Of a stretch of 39,326 nucleotides of DNA, positions 25,382 to 34,583 are shown in pieces. Numbering within the stretch: position 1 is the first letter of the stretch; each line of letters opens with the position of its first letter. A program made the translations under genes and the position numbers. This DNA is from Clostridia bacterium (GTDB taxonomy: Bacteria > Bacillota > Clostridia > Christensenellales > Aristaeellaceae): positions 1-39,326 of the forward strand of contig JAFWEL010000048.1 in NCBI GenBank assembly GCA_017512905.1, written 5' to 3'. The notes under the pieces are model-generated. The model was not told the DNA's origin and made no database searches. It saw nothing but the letters and a program-made list of their open reading frames with translations.

Positions 25382-28267
25382 ATGAAAATCGACTGGTTGA
25401 ATCTCGGCAGCCGTGAGGCCGGCTATCAGACGGTGCTGGACCGGCTGAATGCCTCGCCCTTTGACGAGCTGGTGGAGATCGACCTGTTCAATGACCGTTG
25501 CCGCAACCTCTGGCACGTTGAAAACAAATACTTTGTGCCCGTGCTCCACGGCGATTGGAGCGAGCTGTACCAATACTGTGCCGATCACATGGTCCACCCC
25601 GAGGACCGGAAGACCTATCTGGCGATGGTGGACCCCGACACGCTGCTCCAGCGCCTGGAGCAGTCGGAAATTCCCGGGGTGCTCAGCGAGGAGCTGCGCT
25701 ACCGGACGGTGAACGGCGATTGGCTGTGGGTGTGCCAGGTGCTGGTTTCCGGGGCCCAGGGCGGACTGCCCGAGGGCGTGATCTACAGCTACATGTACGA
25801 TATCAACGTCCAGAAGCAGCGGGAGCTGGGCGGCGCCGTCGTCACCGGCAGCACGGCGATCCACCGGGACGACCTGACGGGCCTGCTGCTGGATCGCGAT
25901 TTTCACGCCATCGCCCAGATGAAGCTGCCCGAGCTGTCCGGCAAGTGGTGCGTGATGGCGCTGGACATCGAAAACTTCAAGCTGTTCTGCGACTGGCACG
26001 GCCAGCAGACCGGCCGCATCCTGCTGGCCCAGATCGGCGAGATCCTGCTGCGCCAGGAGCAGGAGACCGGTGGCCTGGCAGGCTATCGCGGCCAGGACGA
26101 TTTTGAGCTGCTGATTCCCTACGATATGGAGCGGATCAACCGGCTCTACGAGGCGATGCAGAAGCTGATCGTGGCCCAGGGGGATTCCGTGGGCTTTTTG
26201 CCGATGTTCGGCATCTGCATGATCGAGCGGCCCGACGACGAGATCATGGAGCTCTACAACCGGGCGGCGATGACCGCCGAGCAGATCAAGGGTGATTTCA
26301 AGAACCGCATCCAGGTCTACGACCCCGATATCCACAAGCGCAACACCGAGGAATACCAGATCCTCTCCGATTTCCAGCGCGGCCTGGACAACCACGAGAT
26401 CTTCTTCTGCCTCCAGCCCCAGTGCCGGGTTTCCACCGGCCGGGTGGTGGGGGCGGAGTCGCTGGCCCGCTGGCGCACCGCCGAGGGCCGGATCATTCCG
26501 CCGGCCCGGTTCGTGCCGGTGCTTGAAAAGCACGGCATCGTCACCAACCTGGACAAGTACATCTGGGACAGCGTCTGCGCCTGGCTGCGCCGCTGGATCG
26601 ACGGGGGCCACACCCCGGTGCCCATCTCGGTGAACGTGTCCCAGATCGACATCTTCTCCATCGACGTGCCCGATTTCTTCGCCGCGCTGCTGGAAAAATA
26701 CCGGCTGCCGGCGCGGCTGATCAAGATCGAGATCACCGAATCCGCCTATGTGGAGGACACCGCCGCCGTCCGCGAGACGGTGCGCCGGCTGCGCAACCTG
26801 GGCTTCCTGGTGCTGATGGACGACTTCGGCAGCGGCTATTCCTCGCTGAACATGCTCCGCAGCCTCAACGTGGACATCATCAAGCTGGACGCCCAATTCC
26901 TGCACATCAGCCAGAACGAATCCCGCAAGGGCATCAGCATTCTGGAATCCATCGTCAACATGGCCAAGACCATGGGCATCCCGATCATCGTCGAGGGCGT
27001 GGAGACCATCGAGCAGATCAATTTCCTGTCCGACCTGGGCTGCCGCTATATGCAGGGCTATTTCTTCTACCGGCCCATGCCCGTCGAGGACTTCGAGCGC
27101 CTGATCTGCGATGACAGGAACCTGGACCTGAACGGCTTTGAATTCAAGGCCAACGACCAGTTCCACACCCGGGAATTCCTGGATGAAAACCTGGTCAGCG
27201 ACGTGATGCTGAACAACATCCTCGGCCCGGTGGCCATCTACCGCTGGAAGGACGATAGCGTGGACATCATCCGTTACAACCAGCAGTTTTACCAGATGGT
27301 GGGCCTCGAGATCAACCAGCTGGAATCGCGGCGCATGGCCATAGAGCAATACATGTATTCGGACGACCGGGAAAAGCTGTTCCGGCTGCTGGAGCGCGCC
27401 GCGTCGGACCGGCTGAACGGCGCGAAGGCGGTGCTGCGGGTGTACAAGCCCAACGGCTCCCTGTCCTGGATCTCGCTGCAAATGTACTTCCAGGAGGAAA
27501 ACGAGCAGGGCATACTGTTCTACGGCGCGGCCGAGGACGTGACCGAGCTGCAATACATCAACCAGGCCATCCCCGGCGGCTATCACCGCTGCTCGGTGGA
27601 CGGTGGCTTTGAATTCTACTTTATCAGCGAGGGCTTCCGCGAGCTGGTGGGCTATACCGACGAGGAAATCGCCGAGAAGTTTGACAACCGCTTCCTGAAC
27701 ATGGTGCACCACGACGACGTGGATATCCTGCTGAAGCGCTCGGAGGACATCGTCCAGGGCCGGGAGCCGTCGAACAAGCCCTACCGGATCAAGCGCAAGG
27801 ACGACGGCTACATCTACGTCATGAACCAGAGCTGCGTGACCGAGCTGAACGGCCAGGTCTGCTTCCAGAGCGTGGCCATCGACGTGACCGAGGTGGTGAA
27901 GCTGCGCAACCAGATGCGCCTGATCAGCCAGTCGCTGACGGACGACGTGGTGTTTGTCCGCCGCAAGGGCGACCGTTGGAAATACCGGGTGATCGTGCAT
28001 GGCCTTGAAGAGAAGATCGGCCTTTCCGCCAAGGCATTTGAAAAGTATCTGAACAGCGGCGAGCTGTTCAGGAGCCTGAGCCCGGACGAGGCCGCCCGCC
28101 TGGAGGTGGTGACCATCAACGCGCTGAAGGAACAGAAGCCCGTGGAATTCGACTTCACCCTCGCCACGTCCAGGGGTCCCGTCCGCCTGCACATGAAGAA
28201 CGACACCGTCAAGGACAGGAACAGCAAGGAGGTTTATATCTGCCTCTTCCGTGCCATCGACAATTAA
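25382..28267 (+). CDS. Cyclic-di-GMP signalling protein: degenerate GGDEF, intact EAL, PAS domains
   Basis: The 961-residue cytoplasmic protein has no membrane helices. An N-terminal PAS-like region (~1-150) precedes a GGDEF-like domain (~160-320) whose active site reads YRGQDDFELL near 237, so cyclase activity is unlikely. The EAL domain (~335-590) has ESLARW near 359, VNVSQID, KIEITESAY, MDDFGSGYSSL near 479, IIKLDAQFL, VEGVET and QGYFFYRPMP. All metal and catalytic residues appear kept, so it should hydrolyse c-di-GMP. Two PAS-like domains follow (~605-725 and ~730-845), then a ~115-residue tail. PAS domains after the EAL are less usual than before it. Confidence 0.92.
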   Translation: MKIDWLNLGSREAGYQTVLDRLNASPFDELVEIDLFNDRCRNLWHVENKYFVPVLHGDWSELYQYCADHMVHPEDRKTYLAMVDPDTLLQRLEQSEIPGVLSEELRYRTVNGDWLWVCQVLVSGAQGGLPEGVIYSYMYDINVQKQRELGGAVVTGSTAIHRDDLTGLLLDRDFHAIAQMKLPELSGKWCVMALDIENFKLFCDWHGQQTGRILLAQIGEILLRQEQETGGLAGYRGQDDFELLIPYDMERINRLYEAMQKLIVAQGDSVGFLPMFGICMIERPDDEIMELYNRAAMTAEQIKGDFKNRIQVYDPDIHKRNTEEYQILSDFQRGLDNHEIFFCLQPQCRVSTGRVVGAESLARWRTAEGRIIPPARFVPVLEKHGIVTNLDKYIWDSVCAWLRRWIDGGHTPVPISVNVSQIDIFSIDVPDFFAALLEKYRLPARLIKIEITESAYVEDTAAVRETVRRLRNLGFLVLMDDFGSGYSSLNMLRSLNVDIIKLDAQFLHISQNESRKGISILESIVNMAKTMGIPIIVEGVETIEQINFLSDLGCRYMQGYFFYRPMPVEDFERLICDDRNLDLNGFEFKANDQFHTREFLDENLVSDVMLNNILGPVAIYRWKDDSVDIIRYNQQFYQMVGLEINQLESRRMAIEQYMYSDDREKLFRLLERAASDRLNGAKAVLRVYKPNGSLSWISLQMYFQEENEQGILFYGAAEDVTELQYINQAIPGGYHRCSVDGGFEFYFISEGFRELVGYTDEEIAEKFDNRFLNMVHHDDVDILLKRSEDIVQGREPSNKPYRIKRKDDGYIYVMNQSCVTELNGQVCFQSVAIDVTEVVKLRNQMRLISQSLTDDVVFVRRKGDRWKYRVIVHGLEEKIGLSAKAFEKYLNSGELFRSLSPDEAARLEVVTINALKEQKPVEFDFTLATSRGPVRLHMKNDTVKDRNSKEVYICLFRAIDN

Positions 28268-28272
28268 TGTTC

Positions 28273-28315
28273 GGAAAAACGCGCCTTTTCAAACGTTGGA
28301 GGGGCGCGTTTTTCC
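28273..28315 (+). terminator. Rho-independent terminator after the EAL gene
   Basis: GGAAAAACGCGCC (28273-28285) pairs perfectly with 28303-28315. The A-run and T-run lie in the arms, so it could act in both directions. It starts five bases after the stop. Confidence 0.75.
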
Positions 28316-28361
28316 GCGAATCGCCAAAATCCCCGAACTTTCGCCGCTTTTCCGCGTACAA

Positions 28362-28390
28362 TTAACATTTGTGGCAAAAAGAGATAATCT
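28362..28390 (+). promoter_or_regulatory. Possible promoter for the BMP-family protein gene
   Basis: TTAACA (28362-28367), a 17 bp spacer and TAATCT (28385-28390) lie 64 bp before the start. The match is moderate. Confidence 0.45.
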
Positions 28391-28453
28391 TGCTCGTGTA
28401 GAATAATGACGAAGCTCCCGCGGGGAGTAATATGAAAAAAGGGGAATATAGCT

Positions 28454-29662
28454 ATGAAGAAGGTTGCTTCCATCCTCCTGATTGTCGCCATGCTGCTCTG
28501 CGCTGTCGCCTCCGCTGAAATCGCGAAGGAGGACATGAAGATCGGCCTGATCTGCCTGCACGACGAGAACATGGGCTATGACGCCAACTTCATCGACAGC
28601 ATGAAGGCCGCCCTGGAAAACCTGGGCCTGGACGAGAGCCAGCTGATCATCAAGACCAACGTGCCCGAGAGCCAGGAGGCCTACGACGCCGCCGCCGACC
28701 TGGCGGACATGGGCTGCAGGTACGTCTTCGCCGATTCCTTCGGCCATGAGGACTACATCATCCAAGCCGCCAGTGAATTCCCGGAGGTCCAGTTCTCCCA
28801 CGCCACCGGCACCAAGGCCCAGAGCACGGGCCTGGAGAACTATCACAACGCCTTCGCGTCCATCTTCCAGGGCCGCTTCGCCGCGGGCGTTGCCGCCGGC
28901 CTGAAGCTGAACGAGATGATCGCCGAGGGCAAGATCACCGAGGACCAGGCCGTGGTCGGCTATGTGGGCGCGTTCCCCTATGCCGAGGTCATCAGCGGCT
29001 ATTCCTCCACCTTCCTGGGCATCCGCTATGTCTGCCCCTCCGCCACGATGACCGTGAAGTTCACCAACAGCTGGGGCGACCAGGCGCTGGAGCAGGAGGC
29101 CGCCAATGCCCTGATTTCCAAGGGCGCTGTGCTGATGAGCGAGCACGCCGATACCGTCGGCGCGCCCACCGCCTGCGAGGACAACGGCGTGCCGAACGTG
29201 GCCTACAACATCGACTTCTCCGCCGTGGCCCCCAACACCGCGCTGGTTTCCTCCAAGATCAACTGGACCCCCTACATGCAGATGGCCATCGAGGCGACCA
29301 TGAAGGGCGAGAGCTTCCCCACCGACATCTCTCTGGGCATGGCCGAGGGCGCTGTCGAGCTGACCGAGCTGAACCCCCACGTGGCCGCCGAGGGCACCCT
29401 TGAAAAGGTCCAGGAGGTCCTGGAGAAGCTGGAGTCCGGCGAGCTGCAGGTGTTCGACACCAGCACCTTCACCGTGAACGGCATGAGTGTTGAGGAGTAC
29501 GTCCAGACCGAGGATTACCTCCAGGATACCGCCAACGGCGGCTTCAACGCCGCGGTGCACCAGATCGCGGCCGGCTATGTCAAGGACGGCTGCTTCCACG
29601 AGTCCGAATTCCAGTCCGCCCCCTACTTCGACCTGCCCATCGACGGCATCACCATGGGCTGA
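28454..29662 (+). CDS. BMP-family (PnrA-like) substrate-binding protein
   Basis: The 402-residue protein has a signal peptide (residues 1-21, MLLCAVASA then E). The mature part fits the basic membrane protein family, whose members bind nucleosides or related ligands for ABC uptake: KIGLICLHDENMGYDANF, DMGCRYVFADSFGHEDYI, NAFASIFQGRFAAGVAAGL, VGYVGAFPYAEVISGYSS and VSSKINWTPYM. The cysteine in the signal peptide is not in a lipobox, unlike typical lipoprotein PnrA proteins. No ABC ATPase or permease gene is beside it. It has its own promoter and strong terminator, so it is monocistronic. Confidence 0.9.
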   Translation: MKKVASILLIVAMLLCAVASAEIAKEDMKIGLICLHDENMGYDANFIDSMKAALENLGLDESQLIIKTNVPESQEAYDAAADLADMGCRYVFADSFGHEDYIIQAASEFPEVQFSHATGTKAQSTGLENYHNAFASIFQGRFAAGVAAGLKLNEMIAEGKITEDQAVVGYVGAFPYAEVISGYSSTFLGIRYVCPSATMTVKFTNSWGDQALEQEAANALISKGAVLMSEHADTVGAPTACEDNGVPNVAYNIDFSAVAPNTALVSSKINWTPYMQMAIEATMKGESFPTDISLGMAEGAVELTELNPHVAAEGTLEKVQEVLEKLESGELQVFDTSTFTVNGMSVEEYVQTEDYLQDTANGGFNAAVHQIAAGYVKDGCFHESEFQSAPYFDLPIDGITMG

Positions 29663-29671
29663 CCGACAACA

Positions 29672-29705
29672 CAAAAACCGGCGCGAGCGATCGCGCCGGT
29701 TTTTG
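29672..29705 (+). terminator. Strong terminator after the BMP gene
   Basis: A perfect 15 bp stem (29672-29686 with 29691-29705) has a four-base loop GCGA. The arms start with an A-run and end with a T-run. It begins 9 bases after the stop. Confidence 0.85.
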
Positions 29706-29733
29706 CGTATAAGGCAAGGGTTCAGGCGTAGGC

Positions 29734-29748
29734 AAATTCTGATTTATC
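29734..29748. repeat. Half copy of the AAATTCTGATTTATCG repeat
   Basis: Only the left arm AAATTCTGATTTATC is present, preceded by the usual GC. The following bases (CCGAACAGACACAGC...) resemble those after the hemB-leader copy, suggesting a copy that lost its loop and right arm. It lies downstream of ilvE and the BMP gene. Confidence 0.75.
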
Positions 29749-29784
29749 TCACCGAACAGACACAGCCCGGAACAATGTCGTGGC

Positions 29785-30858
29785 TCACTGGTCCGCGCGG
29801 ACGCGCCAGCCGTACTTGTCCTCGACCTTGCCGGTCTGGATGCCGGTGATGGTGTCGTACAGCTTCTGGGTCACGGGGCCGATGTTGCCGTCGCCGATGG
29901 TCATGACCTCGTCCATGTAGCGCAGCTTGCCCACAGGGCTGATGACGGCGGCGGTGCCGGTGCCGAAGACCTCCTCCAGCTTGCCGGAGCGCTGGGCCTC
30001 GATCAGCTCGTCCACGGACACCTTGCGCTCCTCCACGTCCATGCCCCACTGGCGGCACAGGAAGAGGACGGAATTGCGGGTGATGCCGGGGAGGATGGAG
30101 CCGTTGAGCATCGGGGTGACAATCTTGCCGTCGATCTTGAACATGATGTTCATCGCGCCGACCTCTTCGATGTACTTGCGCTCCACGCCGTCCAGCCAGA
30201 GCACCTGGCTGTAGCCGCCGTCGTGAGCCTTCACCTGGGCGATCAGGGACGCGGCGTAGTTGCCGCCGGTCTTGGCGAAGCCGATGCCGCCGCGCACGGC
30301 GCGCACGTATTCGTCCTCGATCCAGATGCCCACGGGGGCCAGGCCGCTCTCGTAGTAAGCGCCGGAGGGGCTGAGGATGACGATGAACAGGTAGGTCTTG
30401 GAGGGAGCCACGCCCAGGAACTCGTCGGTGGCGATGATGAACGGGCGGATGTACAGGCTGGTGCCCGGCTCGGTGGGGATCCAGTCCTTGTCGATGGCCA
30501 CGACCTCTTTAATCGCCTGGACGAAGTCCTCCTCGGGGATTTGAGGGATGCACAGGCGGTCGTTGGAATTGTTGGCCCGCTTGGCGTTCATGTCCGGGCG
30601 GAACAGGTAGGCTTCGCCGTTCGCGCCGCGATAGGCCTTCAGGCCCTCGAACATGGTCTGGCCGTAGTGGAACACCATGGCGGAGGGGTCCAGCTCGATC
30701 TTCTGATAGGGCACGATGCGGGCGTCATGCCAGCCCTGGCCCTCGGTGTAGTTCATGATAAACATGTGGTCGGTGAAGATGTGGCCAAAGCCCAGCTTCT
30801 GGCCGGGGGCCGGCTTCGCCTTGGGGGCGGTGGTTCTTTCAACGCGGATGTTCAGCAT
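29785..30858 (-). CDS. ilvE: Branched-chain amino acid aminotransferase
   Basis: The start is the ATG at 30858, eight bases after GGAG, giving 357 residues. The protein is a PLP fold-type IV transaminase that interconverts leucine, isoleucine and valine with their 2-oxo acids. Typical blocks are GFGHIFTDHMF, MVFHYGQTMFEGLKAYRG, SLYIRPFI, KTGGNYAASL (leading into the region after the PLP lysine), QVLWLDG and GTGTAAVISPVG. Length and motifs fit the longer eukaryote-like BCAT2 group found in many Firmicutes. It stands alone; no ilv or leu genes are near and I see no T-box leader. Confidence 0.95.
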   Translation of the reverse strand: MLNIRVERTTAPKAKPAPGQKLGFGHIFTDHMFIMNYTEGQGWHDARIVPYQKIELDPSAMVFHYGQTMFEGLKAYRGANGEAYLFRPDMNAKRANNSNDRLCIPQIPEEDFVQAIKEVVAIDKDWIPTEPGTSLYIRPFIIATDEFLGVAPSKTYLFIVILSPSGAYYESGLAPVGIWIEDEYVRAVRGGIGFAKTGGNYAASLIAQVKAHDGGYSQVLWLDGVERKYIEEVGAMNIMFKIDGKIVTPMLNGSILPGITRNSVLFLCRQWGMDVEERKVSVDELIEAQRSGKLEEVFGTGTAAVISPVGKLRYMDEVMTIGDGNIGPVTQKLYDTITGIQTGKVEDKYGWRVRADQ

Positions 30859-30903
30859 GTCGATCGCTCCAATCTGCAAGTGTTGCGGGATTTACTTGCA
30901 TTT

Positions 30904-30932
30904 ATGATACCGCGATAAAGCGATAAAATCAA
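30904..30932 (-). promoter_or_regulatory. Promoter for ilvE
   Basis: On the minus strand TTGATT (30932-30927), a 17 bp spacer and TATCAT (30909-30904) lie 46 bp upstream of the start. Confidence 0.65.
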
Positions 30933-30982
30933 GGGCCGGTGGGAATCTTCATTCGTTGTTTACAAATCCGGTAGCGCGGAAT

Positions 30983-31011
30983 TTGCACATTTTCGGTATT
31001 TACGCTATAAT
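30983..31011 (+). promoter_or_regulatory. Promoter for the NEAT-like/binding-protein fusion gene
   Basis: TTGCAC (30983-30988), a 17 bp spacer and TATAAT (31006-31011) lie 32 bp before the ATG at 31043. It is back to back with the ilvE promoter, 51 bp away. Confidence 0.75.
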
Positions 31012-31042
31012 ATCGGCATACAATGAAAGGGTGTGGATACCT

Positions 31043-32551
31043 ATGAAGCGTTTATTCCTTCGCTGGCTTGCGCTGGCGCTGTGCCTGGCCCTGTGGGGTG
31101 CGGGGGCGCTGGCCGAAACGGCCGGCCTGCCGGAGGGCGAATATGCCCCGGACGGCTTTACCTTCTCCGGCGGCACCGGCAAGGTGACGATCAGCTGCCC
31201 GAAGATCTCGGTGGCGGACGGCGCGGTCACAGCCACGCTGGTGTTCTCCAGCGCGAACTATCCCAGGCTGACCGTGGACGGCGTGGAATACACCGCCACC
31301 CACGAGGGCAAGACCTCCATATTCGTCATTCCCGCCCGGGTGAACGCGGACATGACCGTGGTGGGCACCACCACCGCCATGTCGACGCCCCACGACGTGG
31401 AATACGTGATTCACATCTGGGTGGGGCAGACCCCGCCGGAGGATTCCCCAGCGGACGAGGACGAAGCGCCCGGGATCGAAGCGCCCTCCGTCGCCCTGGC
31501 GGACCGGGACCGGGACTTGCCGGGGCTGACCTGGCAATCGGAGATGCAGTTGAGGTACGCCCACGAATTCGCCGTGGATTATTATGAGGGCGGCTACAAG
31601 CTGCTGACCATCGGCGACGGCAACCGCTACCTGGTGGTGCCCGAGGGCGGCGACATCCCCGACGGACTGGACGGGGGCGTCAGGGTCATCCGCCAGCCGC
31701 TGAACAACGTCTACCTGGCGGCCACGGCGGCCATGGCGCTGTTCGACGCGGTGGATGGGCTGGACGCCATTACCCTGTCCGGCACCCAGGCCGACGGCTG
31801 GTACATCGAAAACGCCGCCGAAGCCATGCGGCGGGGCGACATGCTCTATGCCGGCAAGTACAGCGCGCCGGATTACGAGCTGCTGATGGGCATGGGCTGC
31901 CTGCTGGCCATAGAATCCACGATGATCCTGCATACCCCCAAGGTGCAGGAGATGCTGGAGCAGCTGGGCATCACCGTGTTCATCGAGCATTCCAGCTATG
32001 AAAGCCACCCGCTGGGCCGCACGGAATGGGTGAAGCTGTACGCCGCCATGCTGAACAAGGAGGCGCAGGCCGAGGCCTTCTTCGACGACCAGGCGAAGGT
32101 GATCGACGAGCTGAAGGACTTCCCGAACACGGAAAAGAAAGTCGCCTTCTTCTACGTTTCCACCGACGGCGGCGTGGTGGTGCGCGGCGCCGGCGACTAC
32201 GTGGCGGGCATGATCGAGCTGGCCGGCGGCCGCTACATCTTCTCCGATTCCGCGCCGCTGGACAGCGCCCGCGCCGCCGTGACCATCAGCATGGAGGACT
32301 TCTATGCCGCGGCTGTGGACGCCGATTACCTGATCTACAACGCCTCCATCGACGCCCCGCTGAACAGCGTGGAGGACCTGCTGGACAAGAGCGCCCTGTT
32401 CGCCGATTTCAAGGCCGTGAAGGAAGGGAACGTGTGGAGCACCGACAAATACCTCTATCAGGCCACCGACATCGTCGGCGAATTGATCACCGATATCAAC
32501 CACATGCTCACCGGACAGGTGGACGGCATGACCTTTATACACCGGCTGTAA
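31043..32551 (+). CDS. Secreted NEAT/Shp-like domain fused to a FecB/BtuF-type binding protein
   Basis: The start is taken as the ATG at 31043 because a signal peptide follows directly (ending GAGALA, then E); upstream codons overlap the promoter. The product has 502 residues. Residues ~30-135 are a beta domain beginning LPEGEYAPDGFTFSGGTGKV and ending TTTAMSTPHDVEYVIHIWVG. It aligns with the second repeat of the surface protein at 13652. Residues ~160-500 look like a class III periplasmic binding protein for siderophore, heme or B12 (YAHEFAVDYYEGGYKLLTIG, YLVVPEGG, LAIESTMILHT, VAFFYVSTDGGVVVRG). A role in capturing a metal complex or tetrapyrrole is inferred. No permease or ATPase is adjacent and there is no lipobox. 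Confidence 0.8.
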   Translation: MKRLFLRWLALALCLALWGAGALAETAGLPEGEYAPDGFTFSGGTGKVTISCPKISVADGAVTATLVFSSANYPRLTVDGVEYTATHEGKTSIFVIPARVNADMTVVGTTTAMSTPHDVEYVIHIWVGQTPPEDSPADEDEAPGIEAPSVALADRDRDLPGLTWQSEMQLRYAHEFAVDYYEGGYKLLTIGDGNRYLVVPEGGDIPDGLDGGVRVIRQPLNNVYLAATAAMALFDAVDGLDAITLSGTQADGWYIENAAEAMRRGDMLYAGKYSAPDYELLMGMGCLLAIESTMILHTPKVQEMLEQLGITVFIEHSSYESHPLGRTEWVKLYAAMLNKEAQAEAFFDDQAKVIDELKDFPNTEKKVAFFYVSTDGGVVVRGAGDYVAGMIELAGGRYIFSDSAPLDSARAAVTISMEDFYAAAVDADYLIYNASIDAPLNSVEDLLDKSALFADFKAVKEGNVWSTDKYLYQATDIVGELITDINHMLTGQVDGMTFIHRL

Positions 32552-32554
32552 TCG

Positions 32555-32591
32555 AAACGGAATGGGGGAGCGCGCCCTCATTCCGTTTTTT
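32555..32591 (+). terminator. Rho-independent terminator after the binding-protein gene
   Basis: AAACGGAATG (32555-32564) pairs with 32579-32588, the stem continuing inward through GGGG/CCCT, followed by a T-run to 32591. It begins three bases after the stop codon. Confidence 0.85.
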
Positions 32592-32673
32592 AAATGTGTC
32601 CAATTGGTGAACTGGCGGCGGCAGGGATATATTCTGTCATCTAAATAAAGAACCCAAAAAGGCCCAAATAATA

Positions 32674-32702
32674 TAGCATTTTTGGGATAGCTGTGGTATA
32701 AT
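32674..32702 (+). promoter_or_regulatory. Promoter-like sequence at the left edge of the insertion sequence
   Basis: TAGCAT (32674-32679), a 17 bp spacer and TATAAT (32697-32702) face right and end exactly where the proposed IS end begins. Transcription from it would run antisense to the transposase gene. Confidence 0.5.
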
Positions 32703-32728
32703 CCGGTTTTTGACAACAAAAATAAGGA

Positions 32729-32771
32729 AAAAGCCTCAAAGTGCCTGCAAATAGGGCATTTTGAGGCTTTT
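32729..32771 (-). terminator. Terminator of the transposase gene
   Basis: AAAAGCCTCAAAGTGCC (32729-32745) pairs with 32755-32771 with a single wobble. On the minus strand it ends in TTTTTCC and lies 25 bp after the transposase stop. Confidence 0.75.
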
Positions 32772-32796
32772 GAAGAATTTCCGAATACACGTTACA

Positions 32797-34566
32797 TCAA
32801 GGGTTTTTCGTCACAGAGCAGATATTTCTCATGACTTTAACAGGGACGATCTGTTTGGAGGTACAGAAGCCGAAGGCATCATGCAAAGCGTCGGTCAACG
32901 CGGTTCTGGTATAGACGGGCTGGTACCCTTTGCCTTCGTACTTCATAAAGTCCATCTCCTTCAACGCAGGGATGATTTCGCTAATGGTATATTGGTTGCC
33001 AAGCCGCTTTTCGAGGTAGCGGTAAACAATCAAGGCGATGAAGCAAGTCATGAAGTGCGCCAATATGCGGTCCTTACGTTTGACAAAAGCGGGTCGCGCC
33101 TCAAAATCAGACTTCATGATGCGAAAGCATTCTTCAATCTGCCAACGCTGCTTGTTCACCCTTGTAATCGTTTCCGGGTTGTCTTCGAGATTGGTGCAGA
33201 CCGCATAGAAGCCGTCGTAGCTTTCTTCCTCGACAATAACAGCTTCATTGATATAGCTGTTGGCTTTTTCGGCGATTTCGCCTTCCAGGGTGATATGGTC
33301 TGTGGAAATAAAGCGCTTGGGATCGTTCTGCCGCTTCCTGCCTACAGAGGTTTCACCCTGCGCAACCATTTTCCTGGCGCGTTCGATTTGTCCGTTGCGG
33401 ATACTTCTGAGGTAATCCCGGTACTTAATGGAGTAGGAAACAATCAGCTGTTGCTCCAGTACGACGGTTCGGGTTTTGCCATCCATGCTGACTTTTGTCG
33501 GTTCCTTGACCCACCGGCTCTTGAAAAACAGCTTTTCCCTGTCCTGTTTATCATCCAAGTCCCGTATATCATACTGTACTCTGGAATCGGAACCGGCCAA
33601 TCGCCAACCCGTTGGGTCGAGCGCCCATTCTTTAAGATGCCCCTTCAGTTTCTTGATTGACTGGGTAGTAATGAAAGAACGCTTGCCATCCGCCCGGTCA
33701 TAATCATTGAAGAATCGATTTGTCCCCGAGGACAGCCCGGCGTCTGTACAGACGACGAATTGAGACACGTCAAACTTCTCCAGGATCTTCTTCTCCATGG
33801 GAATCATGGTATTCTGTTCGCCAACATTGCCCGGAGTGATTCCGAATGCGATGGGAATACCGTCCACATCCATGAAAAGCCCCATTTCAACGATGGGCAG
33901 CGGCCGGTTTTCCTTGCTTACGCCATATTGCTTGTCATCCTCTGCCTGTTCTATCTCGAAATAGAAGTTGGTGTAGTCATAGTAGATGATCTCCGTCCTC
34001 CGGCCTGCGATGGCAGCGCTGTTCTTGAACAGGCGGCTTTGGATGTAATCGGATTCCTCAGCAATCACCGAAAGTGACCGGTAAATATCATGCAGGTCGA
34101 AGGATGGCTGTTCAATAAAGCGCTTCGAATCCTGAAAACTGCTCTTTTTTGAGGAAGGATACAGTATCCTTGTGTAGATCAAGCGAGACATGATGTCGTT
34201 CAGATCGTATTCGAAGGAATGCCGGTTTGCTATTGCCCGACAGATTTTATGTAAGCCAAGCTCGTAATAGATGGCTTGGAGAAACAGGTATCCGCCATTG
34301 AACCGTCGCTGCTCATCCATTACAAGGTCTGTCCCAGAGTTTAGCTCTATGGTAAAAGTGGCTGCGTCTTCTTTCTCCGCCTCATTCATGAGCCGTACCT
34401 GTTCCTTTGCCCATGCTTTTGCGTCTGTGACTCCGTAGGTTTCACAGATGTATTTCTCGGAGCCCAGTCGTTTTACTACCTGGGACTTGTTCTTCCCATT
34501 GACATAGATGGTCTTCTGTACAAAATACGATACGGAATACTTTGTTTTTGCCCAACCAAGTCTCAT
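32797..34566 (-). CDS. IS1634-family (IS4 superfamily) DDE transposase
   Basis: The start is taken as the ATG at 34566 (MRLGWAKTKYSV), preceded by GGTGAT; earlier in-frame ATG and GTG codons at 34572 and 34575 are also possible. That gives 589 residues with no frameshift or internal stop, so the gene looks intact. DDE-region blocks are IIYYDYTNFYFEIE, GIPIAFGITPGN, FVVCTDAGLSSGTN and NKQRWQIEECFRIMKSDFE (glutamate region). Length and layout fit IS1634. Codon use is AT-richer than in neighbouring genes. Confidence 0.93.
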   Translation of the reverse strand: MRLGWAKTKYSVSYFVQKTIYVNGKNKSQVVKRLGSEKYICETYGVTDAKAWAKEQVRLMNEAEKEDAATFTIELNSGTDLVMDEQRRFNGGYLFLQAIYYELGLHKICRAIANRHSFEYDLNDIMSRLIYTRILYPSSKKSSFQDSKRFIEQPSFDLHDIYRSLSVIAEESDYIQSRLFKNSAAIAGRRTEIIYYDYTNFYFEIEQAEDDKQYGVSKENRPLPIVEMGLFMDVDGIPIAFGITPGNVGEQNTMIPMEKKILEKFDVSQFVVCTDAGLSSGTNRFFNDYDRADGKRSFITTQSIKKLKGHLKEWALDPTGWRLAGSDSRVQYDIRDLDDKQDREKLFFKSRWVKEPTKVSMDGKTRTVVLEQQLIVSYSIKYRDYLRSIRNGQIERARKMVAQGETSVGRKRQNDPKRFISTDHITLEGEIAEKANSYINEAVIVEEESYDGFYAVCTNLEDNPETITRVNKQRWQIEECFRIMKSDFEARPAFVKRKDRILAHFMTCFIALIVYRYLEKRLGNQYTISEIIPALKEMDFMKYEGKGYQPVYTRTALTDALHDAFGFCTSKQIVPVKVMRNICSVTKNP

Positions 34567-34583
34567 ATGCATCACCCGGTACT

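Noticed and set aside
25355-28192. Long open frame (945 codons) opposite the EAL gene
   Set aside because: Same reason: composition-driven antisense frame; the plus strand has intact EAL and PAS domains.
30859-30982. T-box leader for ilvE
   Set aside because: The promoter lies only 46 bp from the start, leaving no room for a T-box.
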